DNA of 64,000 nucleotides from the NCBI GenBank assembly GCA_001695595.3, contig MBPM02000005.1:930001-994000 (forward strand), given 5' to 3'. The position numbers and the translations under genes were made by a program. The notes under the pieces are model-generated. The model made no database searches. It was not told the DNA's origin and worked only from the letters and a program-made list of their open reading frames with translations. The DNA is from Plasmopara viticola. Taxonomy: Eukaryota > Oomycota > Peronosporomycetes > Peronosporales > Peronosporaceae. Positions 10,852 through 23,441 of this stretch are shown in pieces. The stretch's first letter is position 1. Each line of letters starts with the position of its first letter.

Positions 10852-11811
10852 TTAGAATACTGAGACGCAGTCCTTGCCGTGAGCAAGCTCTTCAGTCACT
10901 GAGCTCTCGGCGTGTGAAGTTTCGTACTCTGTTGCAAAAGTTTCAGTCTGTGAAAGATCCTTTGTGACCACGGGAATGTCGTGGGATTGCACTGGCGTGG
11001 TGTATCCTTCATTGCCACTTGAGAACCCAATTTCAGGTCCATCGACAACGATTATTGGTGTCTCAGTTTCACGTACTTCATATACAGGCGGGCCAACCGA
11101 AGCATCGGTTTGAGAGGCTTCCGTCCCCTCAGAGATTGGGGTCTCTGTGCAAGGCGCTTCACTTGTCTCCTCATCAAAGTATCTGTCATTCGACCTCTGA
11201 TGTTTGGTTTCGATCATCTCATCTCCTGCGGTGTTATGCGCGTTGCTAGGTTTCTTGGGTACAGCAAGCGTATACTGCGCCTCACTACCCGTATTTCCAC
11301 TGTCACACTCTTCAACGTCGCTGGTCCCAAATTCTTGGGTCCAGTGATGATGAACCGTGGCATCAGCATTGTAGGCATACGCAGTGCCAAACATAGTGTA
11401 GTCGCCGAGAATATTCTCGCGATGACCGGGAGAGTTCATCCACGACTTCATGACCGACTTGACGTCAGCTTGGCCGGCTGCGACGTTTTCAGCCACTTCA
11501 CTCCATTCATAGCTGGCTTGCGTGATACGATCGGAGACGCTCGTTCCATCGGTACCCGTATGATCCAAGAAATTATGGGCTGCTTGGTCATCCGAGTGCC
11601 GTTGAGCCGCGTCGTTCAGCTTTTGGTTGGCACATAATGGCGCCAATCCGTATTTCTTTCGCTCTTCGTTGACAAGGTCAAGCATTGTGCCTACATATTT
11701 GTCGGGTTGAAAAAGCTTTTGCGAAAGCCGTTGGTCTTGCCTCAAGTTGATTGCATTTGCCACAGTAGCAATGACAAGGAAGAAAGGGATTGAAGGCTGC
11801 AGAACGAGCAT
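10852..11811 (-). CDS. CAP/SCP/PR-1-like secreted protein 1
   Basis: CAP-superfamily (CRISP, antigen 5, PR-1) secreted protein, 319 aa, intronless. Residues 1-20 form a signal peptide ending VANA. The CAP core spans about 35-165. His72 (AAQRHSDD), Glu108 (VAENVAAGQ), His130 (SPGHRENILGDYTMF) and HHHWTQEFG are the usual cavity and motif positions. CAP proteins bind lipids or sterols or act as secreted effectors/defence-like proteins; the ligand here is unknown. Unlike the other copies, the tail (170-319) is not an obvious tandem repeat but is T/E/S-rich, and it ends in GKDCVSVF. It is the most divergent of the five copies in the core (for example LCANQKLN, where the others read LCLN). The start at 11811 is placed directly before the signal peptide. 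Confidence 0.93.
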   Translation of the reverse strand: MLVLQPSIPFFLVIATVANAINLRQDQRLSQKLFQPDKYVGTMLDLVNEERKKYGLAPLCANQKLNDAAQRHSDDQAAHNFLDHTGTDGTSVSDRITQASYEWSEVAENVAAGQADVKSVMKSWMNSPGHRENILGDYTMFGTAYAYNADATVHHHWTQEFGTSDVEECDSGNTGSEAQYTLAVPKKPSNAHNTAGDEMIETKHQRSNDRYFDEETSEAPCTETPISEGTEASQTDASVGPPVYEVRETETPIIVVDGPEIGFSSGNEGYTTPVQSHDIPVVTKDLSQTETFATEYETSHAESSVTEELAHGKDCVSVF

Positions 11812-11862
11812 GATGAAAGGTGGTACAACTTTGGTAAGGGGCTGTGGCCTTGGTGGAAACTT

Positions 11863-11875
11863 GCAATGTGAAATG
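11863..11875 (-). promoter_or_regulatory. Inr-like core promoter element of CAP gene 1
   Basis: On the minus strand the sequence reads CATTTCACATTGC, matching the oomycete Inr core CATTYYNCAWTTT at all but the last two positions. It lies about 52-65 bp upstream of the ATG at 11811, a normal place for a transcription start. Confidence 0.4.
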
Positions 11876-14800
11876 GAGAAGAGGACAGCGAGATGACGTC
11901 ACGCGGCGCACAGTCGAGTTCGCGTGCACTTTATCAATAATGTGTGGGGGACTAGAGCGCTAGTAATTGTCGTTTTGATATTAAGTGCACACACCAAGGT
12001 ACATTTGTGGGCCTTTCAGTGCGACGATATTACTAAGAGAAGAGCCTTTCGCAAAGTGACTGCGTCGAGTGAACGCAATGAGCTACAAATTGCTCCGTAC
12101 TTATTTATTACCGTAGAGCTCTGATGCCCTTTGGAATCTGAAACAGTTAGCTGAACTCTCACTTGGCTTAGAGCCTCCTCTAATGGCGGTGAAGACCCCG
12201 GGTAGGAAGGACTACATTGATCAATGACTCAATGCAAATGTATTGGATTAGCCTATTTACATTTGAGATGTGAGCGAACGCTAATAGAACGGTTTTGATA
12301 CTCCAACTTTTTTATACTTTTCCTTTGAGCTAAAGTCTTTGAGGGAAGGCTATACTATTTGTGTGGTAAAGTGAGCTAAAGGAGAGTAGCAAATGCGGTG
12401 CACCGTCCACCCACACGCTCGTGCTGATCACGGAAAAATGCCGTACTCCTGACGCTTTACCGGATGGAAGGAAAGGAGCGAACGCTGTCGTCAGCACCAA
12501 CAGTCGCGCGACTTTCGCGTCGTCGTTTGTGTCCTAGAGTCCAGCCAGCATTACGACTCAAAATTATTACTTTGGTTTGGCGGTTTAAATCACATACAAA
12601 CCATAATATAAAGGCTCTTATGGAGTCTGCCAACACGTATTTTCTTACCAAAATTAAGCAAAGCTGGAAGGAGTCAAAGTACGTTCATTTTGATACTAGG
12701 TAAACAAATGTTTTTTATAGTCGATATTTAATGGAATACTTACTAGTCGTGCTTTGATTCATTTAAAAATTGCCGATGCCCTGAAAGATGCCCAGTGTGT
12801 TGGCTTTTATATTAAAAAGCTCTACATGTCACCTCACTAGTTCCTGACGAACCCCTCTCATCAGAAACTTATTTTTAATATCATATAGGCTTTTGTAGAC
12901 AATGAGTCAATTTTCTAAGAGATGTCAAAAATGTCACGATAGGTCACTAAATTTGACTAAATTCACCCCCAAAAGTGTGACTACCGGCCCAACCCGCACC
13001 TAAATGGGTGTTTAACAATCGGGGCGTAAAAGGTTCTCAGTACAACCAAAATTCGAGTTCTGGTTCCAAAATGATATCAGCATCTTGCGCTAGAGACAGC
13101 TAAGCCCTCGCGTGTGGGTATTGGTAGCTTTGATATCGAAAATGTCACGTGCCACACGCACTAATGAGCTGTATGACAGCTTGACTCCTTATGTTTATTC
13201 AAACATGATGGAGTCTCAAAAGACCTCGGCCTTATCGCGAAGAATCATGTGCTGGATTAGCCCTTCAGAGTAATGACCTAAGCGATGTTTATTTACCGAT
13301 CATGATGCGAGGATATTTGTGTACGTGTAACGGGGTTGCACGGCACCTTGCGCAAAAGTGGCACATAGGAAGATCCGAGACTTTTCGGTGTACGACCGTT
13401 CACCATCTCCACTTGCAATGCGATATACGTGGGAAACAGATTGCCTGATCTTGCTAACATAACGCTTATTCTATCGTCATCTTACCCTGTAACTGCATAC
13501 ATTAATTTCGGTATGATTGGGTGCCTGTCGTCCTCCGTTCTTTGGTTGTTTTTCTCTACAAAAGCTTGGCTTGAGTAATTGTTCATTGTCATCCCCCACT
13601 AAGACTTGCTATACATCCACTGGAAAGAGGCTATTCGTCAATCTTGTTTCTTATTTAAATGGTGGGATTGGTCATAACGACGACAAAAAGGCAAAGAAAG
13701 CTGCCGATCGACCGGGTAATGTCATGATGACCAAGCCAGCGCTACATTATTGTACTTTGGACTTCATTGAAACAATTGCACTGAACTCGACCTCTGCACC
13801 TCTAGCTGCGTCAACCACAATGGCTGCACCAGCGACAAAAAAATGCCTGCACAGATTGGCCCCGTGTTTGCTTTGCAATTAATGCACCACAAACAGCGAG
13901 ACTCAAACAGCTCGCCCGCCAGAGACCCGAAATCAATAAGGAATCTATGGAAACGAACTTTGCTCTGCCGCGAAAATGACCACGTTCCTACAATTTCTCT
14001 CGATCTGTTGTCTTCGAACATCTTTGCCTATAGGCGTTGAATACGGCAAGCACTAGCCTGGCTCTTTGCTAGCTAGGTCTGCTTCAGCAGCTCTTGCATG
14101 ACTGTGTGGACGCTTGATAAGGCTTTACGGGTCGGCCCCAGCGGTCAGACCGCAACTTCTTTGGGGCGACCCCGGACTATCGAAGCGTGAAGGAGAAGAT
14201 GAACGATTTAGATCATGTGATCAACGGTCTTCACATTCGGATCAACTGATGGGCGTCTTGGCGCGAGGGTTTTAGGCAGCATCGCAAAGTTGTATTCTAT
14301 TGCAGCAAAGTACAGGCTTGATTGACCGACAAATGGCCGAATGGCCAAAACGGTGGTGTTATCACCACTTGCACTTGCTTTATGAGGAAGGTCGGGTGCC
14401 AGGACAGCGCTTTAGGGAGGTGCTTACATCCTCTCATAACTCGCATGAGGTTCGGAGTAGTCCAGTGGCTTTGCAAAAGAAACGCTGAGTCGACGACGCT
14501 GGTCGATGGTTTGTGCTTACTTATGTCGTTTTAAGACCGTAGAATGTTCAATGAAACGGTTATTTAAATTCCATCTAAAGTTTCTAGCTTACCTTCTCTA
14601 GCGAGAGATTCAAGGCATTTTGCAATACTTTACCGCCATTGGTAAGCACTCTATAGTCTCCTCTTCCGTTCATGTCTAGATTCATTGCTCGTAGGCTAAT
14701 AAATTTGTGCCCCTTGTTACGCTAACTGTTTTATGTCGACTTTTGCAGAGTCAGATAGCTGATCTTTTACTAGAGACTTAAAAATCAATTTTTTTTAGCT

Positions 14801-16984
14801 CCTCTTGTAACGAAACGTTCGTGCTACAAAAAGTTAGCGGAACTAAAAGTTGGCTCAATTTAGTTACAAAGAAGAAAATAAAGGCTGTTGAGGTACGAGC
14901 CGCATTGTTAAGTGCGGAATCAATCTTAGAAAGCTTATCGGCCTGCGAATGTCAGTGCATACACTGTGCAGTATGTCCTTTGACATAAGGTTGAATAACA
15001 GTTTGTCTGTAGATGGTCTGCTGTGGACATCAGCAATAGGTCTCGCGATTGCTGAATAAGCGCTTGCCAAAGTGTAGTAGTAGTCCTCGGGTACTCTATC
15101 ACAAAATCGCGTACTCAAGGTCACTGTATTAAAAAATTGTGTTCATAAGCATATTTTCTGTTCGTGCATCACCTATACTAGCTAGAACAATTGCCAACTG
15201 CACTATCTTGCTCACGTGGCAGAAGAGCACCACGATGCCGTGCCCAGCGTCTTCAAATGCAGAGGATGAAGAAGTAACGGAACTCGCTTGACATAAGTGA
15301 AGTATTTGTACTTCCAAGAATTTGCCGGAAGAATCTGTAAAATAATCGATGTGTAGGCCGCTCGAATGGCAGGTCTTCCAGTACTTGCACGAGAGCAACC
15401 ACCAATATACTATTGAGGCTGATTCTGGTCCAAATGATTGCCAACTGGATCATCATGTGCCTCAAAAGTACATCGTACTTTAGGTCTTCGTCATATGAAA
15501 CAACCATCTGAGCTGGATTTGTCGTATCTTAAATGAACGCACCATCCGCCCGGTGCAGTTGTAATTGTTTTCAGAAAAAGCCCTTCGAGCTTGGCATATT
15601 TGCCTGCGATAAGAGTCGTATCAAAAATTTTGGATTGGCAATCTTTAATATGTCTGACAAATTTGTTCGCCAATGTAGCTTCTTACCCTCTTTTTGTGGC
15701 CCTACTTATACCCTATATTGCGCGATAGTGCATCGTCAAGAACATTTAGATTTTCAGGTTTGTATATAACACGGTAGCTGTATTTCTCAAACAATGGCAA
15801 TCGTATAGCCAATTTTCCGGATAAGAAGCGTGTGTTTACCGACAGAAGTGTACTTGTGTAAAATAATGGCTATACCTCAAAATTTTTAAAAGACAACAAG
15901 AAACAAGGCTTAGGTTAAGTCAAGACGGCGTTTGCATTCATAGGGTTCAAAGCCATGGCTGGATACAAAATTGGCACAATGATCATTGGTCCTACTATCC
16001 TTGCCTCAGGTAGCCTTAATGAGCCTCGAAAACCTACTGATCTCAAATAGAGTAGCTATGGACGAGCATGTCGTCGAAAAAGGCTAAGCAAAAGGCGTTT
16101 GATGAACCTCTAGCTAACACTTAAAATTCTCATAGCATACCACTAAGCATACTCATCGTTGCATCCTGCTCTTCCTTTCTTATACGTCTGTAGAAAGCGT
16201 TAAACTAATTTGCTTCTCTGAATCAAGAAATATTCGACACATCTCATTTGGCCTGTGAATACAGAGATTTGGTGAGGAGTGCGGAGATCCAGCATCAAAT
16301 TATTCTTTTCCTTATTATCAAAACAGCCACCAGGGAGTTTACGTTGTTTTTGTGGTAGTAGTTGCTGTCTTCTGGTCCAATATTTCGTGCTTTTCTCTTC
16401 TATCAAGTAAAATGTCGAATGCTGGACTACAGCTGAGTATTTTCGTAGGTACACCGAATCCTTGGGATCTTTTGTAGTCTCGGATATAAGGCACAATTAT
16501 AACTAGTCCGTGATATCTTCGTCTAAGGCGAAAAATCTATTTTGATCCTTCAGAAAGGTTTTACCTTAAACACCTATGAGACAATAATGGGTTTATTAAA
16601 AGGGACAAGGGCTTAGCAACTTACACTTTTCGAGTTTAAAATGTGGTGTACCTTTGATTCGAGAGCACCTATCTTGACAGAAGGACTAGTCGTATTATGT
16701 CAGCGATGAATCTGCTCACGACACATCTAGTCATTCTCTTCTAGCGGTGCTATGTAATCCGCTCTAAATAATATTTTGTCTTCTTATGTACTCTGTCTCT
16801 TGCGGACCAATGCCACCCACTTTTGCAAAGCTTTGTCACTGACACGAAGTGACTTACGTTTTGATTGGGGATGTATGCACTACCTGCTTAAGAAAATTTG
16901 ATACCGTCAGTTGGGGGTTATTTCTTACAAAGACACCTGTGAGGCTATCTAACACAATTTAATGACTACTTTTAGCCGCTTCGG

Positions 16985-17270
16985 TAGCCGGTGCTTCTGG
17001 CAGAGCAAATTTTTCGTTACGAAGACGTCGTCACGCTTACCTTTATATAGGAATCATGTCTTCCACGTTAATGTAGGGTCGACACTTGCCCAAACTTACT
17101 TTTAAGGATGCCGAATAAAAAGACTCACTAAAACAAACTTTGCTTTAGCTTAAGAAAGCGAGTACTTCTAGCGGAGCTAAGTCACCTGTTACGCAGACGT
17201 CGTCACATTTACCTATCAAATCCTCCAGGCTTACTTTCAGAAAAGCCGAATAATAAGACTCACCTTCGCC
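16985..17270. repeat. Degenerate tandem duplication, two units
   Basis: Two diverged units share an ordered set of blocks: CTTCTxGCxGAGCxAA, then ACGxAGACGTCGTCAC followed by a short stretch, then GCCGAATAAxAAGACTCAC. The first unit spans about 16993-17133 and the second 17165-17265. The spacing between blocks differs, so this is an old duplication with indels. Confidence 0.5.
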
Positions 17271-17834
17271 TGATCGCAGAATTGGGCGACTGGTATCAAA
17301 GTCATCGTTGGCAAATTGTTAATAAGTTCGCGCTTTTCTAGCCACGGTATGTCAAAGGTTAGGACATACTCGTCTATGGCAGCGACAAGAAATGACTATG
17401 TACTGTCAAAATGCTTAGATCTATAACTAGGGCCTTTTTTGTTGAATATGTTAAGAAGCCGTTGCATTGGCTAGCCGACGAGAAGCTGCCTTTATTTGTT
17501 TTTTTCTTTATGAACATTAGCAGCCCATTACGGGTGATCGTAATAATACGCCAGAGCGCAAGAATTTGCGGTGCGCATATTTATCAAGAATTAAAACGGG
17601 TTTTCAAACCCTCGTACACTTGTTTGTTTAGCCAACAGTCTACTACTGGGTCCTTTTTTGAACGCACAGACTTCGTTTATATGGTGCAGCCACACACTCA
17701 TTAAAAGAGTTTGGTTCCCCCTTTGTAGGGGGATTCTAGAAGCCAGTGTTCTCTTAGCGTTAAAAGAGCGGCTTCTGCCAGCAACCCTTCACGACAAAGG
17801 TCCACTAAGTCGGACCCTTTTGAAACAAATTCAA

Positions 17835-17883
17835 ATCATGTGCCCATTCTTGCCGCAGAAAAAAAGTGAATATTTCCATGCTT
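17835..17883. repeat. Dispersed repeat copy A (partner at 31408-31456)
   Basis: The two ~49-bp segments align with few differences (ATCATGTGCCCATxCTTGCC, then AAGTGAATATTxCxATGCT). On the minus strand the 31.4-kb copy reads FGCGKDGHMIC, resembling a damaged CCHC zinc knuckle of a retroelement gag protein (inference). Confidence 0.45.
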
Positions 17884-20282
17884 TGCATTGTGGTCCCGAG
17901 TCAGCAGGCGCTACTCGACTTCGTACCGGACGAGAACCAGCCAGTCCAAAGCACTCCAAAGAGTAGGCGCGTCTGTGTCTTCAAGCTTCTTAAAAAGCCG
18001 CTTATATCACCTCATTTATGCTTGGGACCTGCACACACCAAATTGTCGATAGCAAGTCTGCGACCTTTAGACCGGCCGTTAACACAGTCACCTTGAAATG
18101 TTCGAATGGACTCTATCTTCAGCACTTTTGTTTCAAACAAAAACATAGAAACTCACGCCTCCCTCTTCTGCAGGCAAGAAATTGCAAAGGTGGCGGAAAT
18201 TAAGCACGCGTGAAGAAAAGTTGCTCTCAATAGTTCCTTCATATTTGCTAAGGAAGCAATTTCTCCGGATTATTAATTTACGGAAGAGAAACCAGCTTTG
18301 AGCTGCCCCTTCAGCTGAGAGATTGCGGGCGCATCGCGCAATTATTCATCCGCGATCGGATCACCTAAGTGGCGATCCCTACCTCTACAAATCAAACGTA
18401 AACATTCTGGTTCTCTTTATCTTCGGAGGCAAAGTCAAAGTCTTTACCAGTACCTTTGACCTCGATCACAGACTGAATTTATAGAGCCCAAGCACCATGA
18501 CGCACTTCAGCTACTCAACAGCAAGGAGGAATGAAAATTAAGCCGGCTCCGCAGCCTTTAGAAGATAACAAGTCGGTTGAGCACATGTACGGCACATAAT
18601 TTTATCCATTTCGTAACCTTGGCGAGGGTTATGATATGCAATCTGTTCGCGCGAGCGAAAGACTGTTGACGGGGTCGCTCAACCTCTTGCACAGAGGAGG
18701 CGCGCAAGAAAATCTACAATTTTCCGGTGCACGACTGATCGCTATCCTCAGTCATAAGAAGATGGACGTGTGCATGAATTGCAACTCGTTGAAAAAACTA
18801 AATTACACGTTAAAAAAATAGGCTGTGAACAATGATGTCCACGTAACATAACTATCGGACTAAGCCTATGACGCTGTCAATGCTGTTCATACCATCCCTT
18901 GTTCACTGTTACTCAAGACAGTCATTCGTGTGTGCATCAATTCTTTTCCCAAATGACCTACGGCTGTAACGAAAGTAATTTACGTAATGAAGGCCAACTA
19001 ATTCAGTTACACACATAGCTGCATTAAAGATCGACCACAAAAAAGACTATTCTATCGAGTGTTGTTTAAGAGCCTTTTTAATGCAAATTACTGCTACCGC
19101 GGTTTTGATGCGGGATCATTACACTCTGAGAGCTAAGCTGACCAAAATACTCAATTATTTTCATAAAATACCATATTTATCAACCCAATTGCACACCTAT
19201 TGTCGGCGATGATATATGCGTTACTAATATATTTTGTCTAATAAACGCTGCTAAAAATACTCGGTGTTGCAATGCTGCATGCTCTGCAGCCATGAAGTTC
19301 TCGGGCTCAGTTGTGAAGCCTAGTGCTCTAGCTTGCCATCCAATCCCTAATCCATATTTTGTCTAACATTGATCACTAACAAAGCGGCGATTATTCACCA
19401 AACAATATTCTAAGTAGATGAAGTAAAGCAAGTTGTCTCATATTTTGTGAGCTCGCAAAAGTCTCGGTTCCAATCACAACAAAATTTAGTTTTCAAAATA
19501 CTGACACCAGTACCACACCACGCGGATTGAGCCAACTTGCAAAGTCGTGTCACAAACAACTACTTACTCAAAGACTCTAAACGCTGCAGCCTCAAGTGTT
19601 ATATAAAAATAAATAATTGCATTCGTGCGAAGCAAGGGACGATAAAAATTGTTGTGCGCAACGGCACTGACCAGCGTGACAGATTGCGATGTCTTAATAA
19701 TCGCGACGTTTCTGTAGTCACTGACTGCTAGATCCTGCAACATGGATTTTAAACTTTCCTCACGCAGAGCGTATACCTTTAATTTTGCAAAACATGCGAG
19801 GTGATGTCCTCAAGCAAGTTTTTGTCACCGACGGCTTATAAATCTAGTCGGTAATCTAATCGGTACTGCATACCTCCAAAATTCCTTTCTGCGACACCAG
19901 CATTACGGTACCGTAGAAAGTCACAGAACCGGGACCAGACATACGGTACCGGTTCTGCGTTGAACGTCGCGCCTTCAGTGGGAAAAATGGTCACGATAGA
20001 CGCGCTTGATGGGAAAGATGCTTGCTTATGGTTGTAGTGGCACGATAGAGGTAATGGAAGCTTTGGTAGGAACATGATTACAAAAGGCCTTTCAACAATG
20101 GCTACCGGGTGAAAGTGCAGACTTGCTGGAAGTGGTGGCCACACTGGTTTAGCTTTTGTAAATTTGTGCCAGCTGGCAAAAAAGAGCGTGGTCTTTGTAT
20201 ATATTTATGAAATTTTCGCCTTGTGAAGCCACACTGCATGTATGTATGTACATAAATCGCCAACTCAAATCGACACGTCGTT

Positions 20283-21098
20283 TTAAAAGGTGGTCGGACA
20301 GTCCGGCGTCGGGCTCGTACCGGCGGGCGTCACTGGAGGCATGGCCAATGGGACCGTGGGAGTCAACGATTGCGCTGCCGGCGTCAATGGAGGGGATGCC
20401 CCTGGGGCTGTCGTAATAGAAGGCGGCGCAGTCAGAGGAGATGGCACGAGGAAAGTGGGTAAAATCGTTCCAGGGGTCGAAGGGGTCGAGGTCTGTGGAG
20501 CTGGAGTCAGCGTCTCTTGGTGTCCCTGTACTTGCGGCGTAGATGGCGTAGTATTGGCAGCTGGTGCCACGCCGTCGCACGTTTCAGTATCACTCGAACC
20601 AAAGTCTTGTGTCCAATGATGCTTCAGCTCGCTCTCCTCGTTATACGCGTACGCGGACGCAAACATTGTGTACTCACCCATGATGTTCTTTAAATGTTCC
20701 GGCGAGTGATCCCACGAGTCCATCACCGCTTGTACGTCCACCTGACCAGTCGCGACGTTCTCCGCCACAGCGGTCCAGGCATAATTGGCATCTGTGATGC
20801 GGAGCTCCGGTGTCGACCCGTCGGAGCCTTGGTGTCCGATGAATTTTTGCGTCGCCATGTCATTGGTATGGCGCTGGGCAGCTTGGTACAATTTCGTGTT
20901 TAGACACAAAGGCGGTAGATTTTGCGTGGCACGCTGATTGTTGACGGCGTCTAGCACGAGTTGGGCGTATTGATCGGGGGACGTGTAGGTCGGGCCGTCC
21001 CCAGTCCCACTGAGCTTTCGAAGAGTCGAGGCCTGAATGTTCGACGTGGTAGCAATTACCGTAACGAGGGATGCAAAGAAAGATGGGGTGAAGACCAT
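20283..21098 (-). CDS. CAP/SCP/PR-1-like secreted protein 2
   Basis: Secreted CAP protein, 271 aa, intronless. The start is placed at 21098 because the signal peptide (MVFTPSFFASLVTVIATTSN, ending IQA at residue 23) begins there; the frame stays open 66 codons further upstream, but that part lacks signal-peptide character. The CAP core has His77 (AAQRHTND), Glu113 (VAENVATGQ), His135 (SPEHLKNIMGEYTMF) and HHWTQDFG. The tail from about 180 is a P/T/S-rich mucin-like linker without a clear period, and it ends PTPDCPTTF. It therefore keeps one Cys near the C-terminus but has lost the GK before it. Three conserved Cys remain after signal removal (LCLN, TCDG, DC). A strong Inr-like element lies just upstream. 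Confidence 0.93.
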   Translation of the reverse strand: MVFTPSFFASLVTVIATTSNIQASTLRKLSGTGDGPTYTSPDQYAQLVLDAVNNQRATQNLPPLCLNTKLYQAAQRHTNDMATQKFIGHQGSDGSTPELRITDANYAWTAVAENVATGQVDVQAVMDSWDHSPEHLKNIMGEYTMFASAYAYNEESELKHHWTQDFGSSDTETCDGVAPAANTTPSTPQVQGHQETLTPAPQTSTPSTPGTILPTFLVPSPLTAPPSITTAPGASPPLTPAAQSLTPTVPLAMPPVTPAGTSPTPDCPTTF

Positions 21099-21136
21099 GG
21101 TAGTTGCACTCAAGGTGAAAGTTGATTTAGGGGAGC

Positions 21137-21149
21137 AAATTGAAGACTG
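21137..21149 (-). promoter_or_regulatory. Inr-like core promoter element of CAP gene 2
   Basis: On the minus strand the sequence reads CAGTCTTCAATTT, one mismatch from the oomycete Inr core CATTYYNCAWTTT. It sits 39-51 bp upstream of the ATG at 21098. This position also argues against starting translation at the in-frame codons further upstream. Confidence 0.45.
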
Positions 21150-21159
21150 AGGCTTGAGT

Positions 21160-23441
21160 TCTTGAAAAAATATTTCTGCCCCGTTGGTCGTACACTTGTC
21201 AGGGCGCAACCTCTTTGACACAACCAACGACGCACGATCGAAGCCCACGACAGCGTCGCCGAGTGGACGTGGGCGAAAGACGGGCGAAGAAAGCAAATCT
21301 TTTGCAAAGACTTCAGCAAATTAAGAAGTCAACCATTCTTCCCAGTGTAGCATTGTCTCTAGATACACTGGATCTCTTACCACCGTTGCTGAGGTGGGAT
21401 TTTATCTAATGCTTCTGTAGTAAGCGTGACAAGTATGAACGCGTGAAGTCTTCCTGAATTCAGCGACTTTCATTTACAAAGATTCATACAGTATCACTGT
21501 TGCTAATCTGCAAATTTCAAAGAATACTGTATTGAATACTGTATGATATTTATTAAGAGCTTTTAGGCACGTTTTTTGTGCGAATGCATAACTACCGGTA
21601 TTCTTCAGGGAATGCTATGAAAATTTACTAGTATTGGTTATGAAGCCGCAGGAATTACAAATTAGCTGAAGGGCAACGAGATTGCTAATGCGGTAGTATT
21701 GCTACTCGCAGGAGGCTACGGAAATCTTTGTGGGCGATGATGCTAGTGGTTTGAGCGAAAGTGCCCACTACCTACTTGAACAGTTGATCTCAACCCAAAA
21801 TATTGTTTTTGTTCGGTTGTTAAAAAGTCTTACAGTACGACGACCTTAAGCCATTAGCAAGCAACGAACCCTCTCGCGGCAAAATTTACATTTTATAACA
21901 AAGTTGCAGAATTGCACTTTTGGTGAGAAGTTGCCCAAGTTATAAGAAGCTCAAATATCTGTAACCAGTCCCTTTAAAAAATGATTAAAAAGCAATAGAT
22001 TTATGAGGATGTTAAGCACATAGGTTCTTGAACAAGTTTCTAAGGAGGAATGACCCACGTCTGAACAATCACGATCGTCTGCATCATGACGGTGATTTCA
22101 TGTGTAAAGCAGAGGCGGCTCGCACGACTATTATGATTGCTTGAACCTCACTTCATTTCTCAGACTGCTAATTGTAATGCTAGCTTTTGAGTATTGAAAG
22201 CGTCGTTAATGTATTTTAAACTTTTTGAGATTTTCAACCAAAGCTTAGACAGAAACACGTTCTGCTACAGCTTTCTTGCCATCTAGTTTGCCATTGCCTG
22301 GGCTGTAAGATTTTCCGATGCATATACACAGACCAGCAACATTACAAGGTCGCCGATCGTTTCACTATAACACGAAAAGTATCGCATTTTGACAGACAGT
22401 TGGGGTACTGCGCTTTAGCAGAGACTTGCAGAGCAAAGGGACTCTGTCTCGACAAGCACAAGGTCGTGATGACGAGACGAGTGGTGCATGCTGTACTTAC
22501 CAATGTAATGGATCTTATTCTCTCGAGTGCGCTGAGCCATTTATTCGAGCAGCGCCGTCTGCGAGGTGAGGACAACGTAGGATAACAGACACTTTGCCAC
22601 CATGATGTCAAAGAAAATAATTGGCTGTCGCTGTACAGCACCTTTGCTGTCGCCACCCAGTACTTTCGATTTCACTGTCGTCAAACAGCTCGGCAACGAC
22701 CGCTCGCTTATGTCCTCCAGTCCCCGGTGTACACTTTCAGACGACCTTTCCAATCTATTTACCGCTAGTATAAATGTGCATGATCTAACAATTTCACAGA
22801 TCTTGATGGCCTTAAGCCAAGCATCCTTTCTCATCCTAAGATCAAGCGCATTTATCGTACCGAGAGTGAAAAAGGTGAGACCATGAAAGCGACTGCTGAC
22901 AGTTGCCATTATTTTGGTCGATTGAGCAACAACAAACATGCAGTCATTTAATACATGGCGAAATACAGAAAGGTCTTAATATTTACCGTTATTCGTAGCT
23001 TAAACATACCAAAGCGGTTTAATCAGTACAGAATCTAAACATGTTGTAGGTCTTCTCTCATCTACCATGGTTTTTTTTTGCGGCTACACGACCGGCGACA
23101 CCACGCCCAGTCAACCGTGTAAACGGCTGTCGCGAACGAAGCGCGCGCCCGTCATCCAGTGCGTCTGAGATGCTGATCAGTCCTCGGCTCTGTGCATCGC
23201 TTTGCCACACACAGGCGACAATAGCAATCACACGCGGTCAACGATCCCGCATAACTTGAGCAGCTGTTCTGAATGCTTGCCAAAGTACCACACGGTGTGG
23301 CGCTGCCACCATGCACGGCATGTTGTCTATTGCGGAAGTCATGACGATGAGTTCATCGAAAACTTTACGTCTTGGTGACTTTAGTAGCTCACTTTTGGAC
23401 TTGCCCCTCCATCCAGACCCTGACTCAGTGAACTAATAAGG
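21160..23441. other. Intergenic region between CAP genes 2 and 3
   Basis: Mostly AT-rich with no recognised gene, apart from one weak secreted-protein candidate at 22541-22909. A run of T at about 23070 and GC-richer sequence at 23090-23330 carry no coding signal that I can support. Confidence 0.4.
22541..22909 (-). CDS. Possible secreted protein (unrecognised)
   Basis: Open frame of 122 aa starting at ATG 22909. MATVSSRFHGLTFFTLGTIN has a hydrophobic core, and INA would be an acceptable signal-peptidase site near residue 21. The mature part contains RLERSSESVHRGLEDISER, which recalls but does not match an RxLR-dEER arrangement. A good donor (GTAAGTAC) occurs downstream on the minus strand near 22500, so the true gene, if any, may be spliced. 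No homology recognised. Confidence 0.2.
   Translation of the reverse strand: MATVSSRFHGLTFFTLGTINALDLRMRKDAWLKAIKICEIVRSCTFILAVNRLERSSESVHRGLEDISERSLPSCLTTVKSKVLGGDSKGAVQRQPIIFFDIMVAKCLLSYVVLTSQTALLE

Larger units (their letters stand above)
11930..20282. other. Gene-poor AT-rich region with decayed repeats
   Basis: No gene can be supported across about 8.3 kb. Open frames are short (up to about 120 codons), overlap each other and lack family motifs. The region carries decayed dispersed repeats: 16741-16780 resembles 30316-30354, and 17835-17883 resembles 31408-31456. It also holds a degenerate tandem pair at 16985-17270. No RNA gene was recognised. Confidence 0.5.

Noticed and set aside
20290..20619. 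Plus-strand Gly/Val-rich open frame
   Set aside because: Complement of the low-complexity tail of CAP gene 2. Repeat tails of biased codons give open antisense frames; the same applies at 23927-24331 minus, 27862-28203 plus and 42996-43535 minus.
22731..22800. RxLR-dEER effector motif
   Set aside because: RLERSS...EDISER is out of the usual position and lacks the R-x-L-R pattern, so I do not call an RxLR effector.
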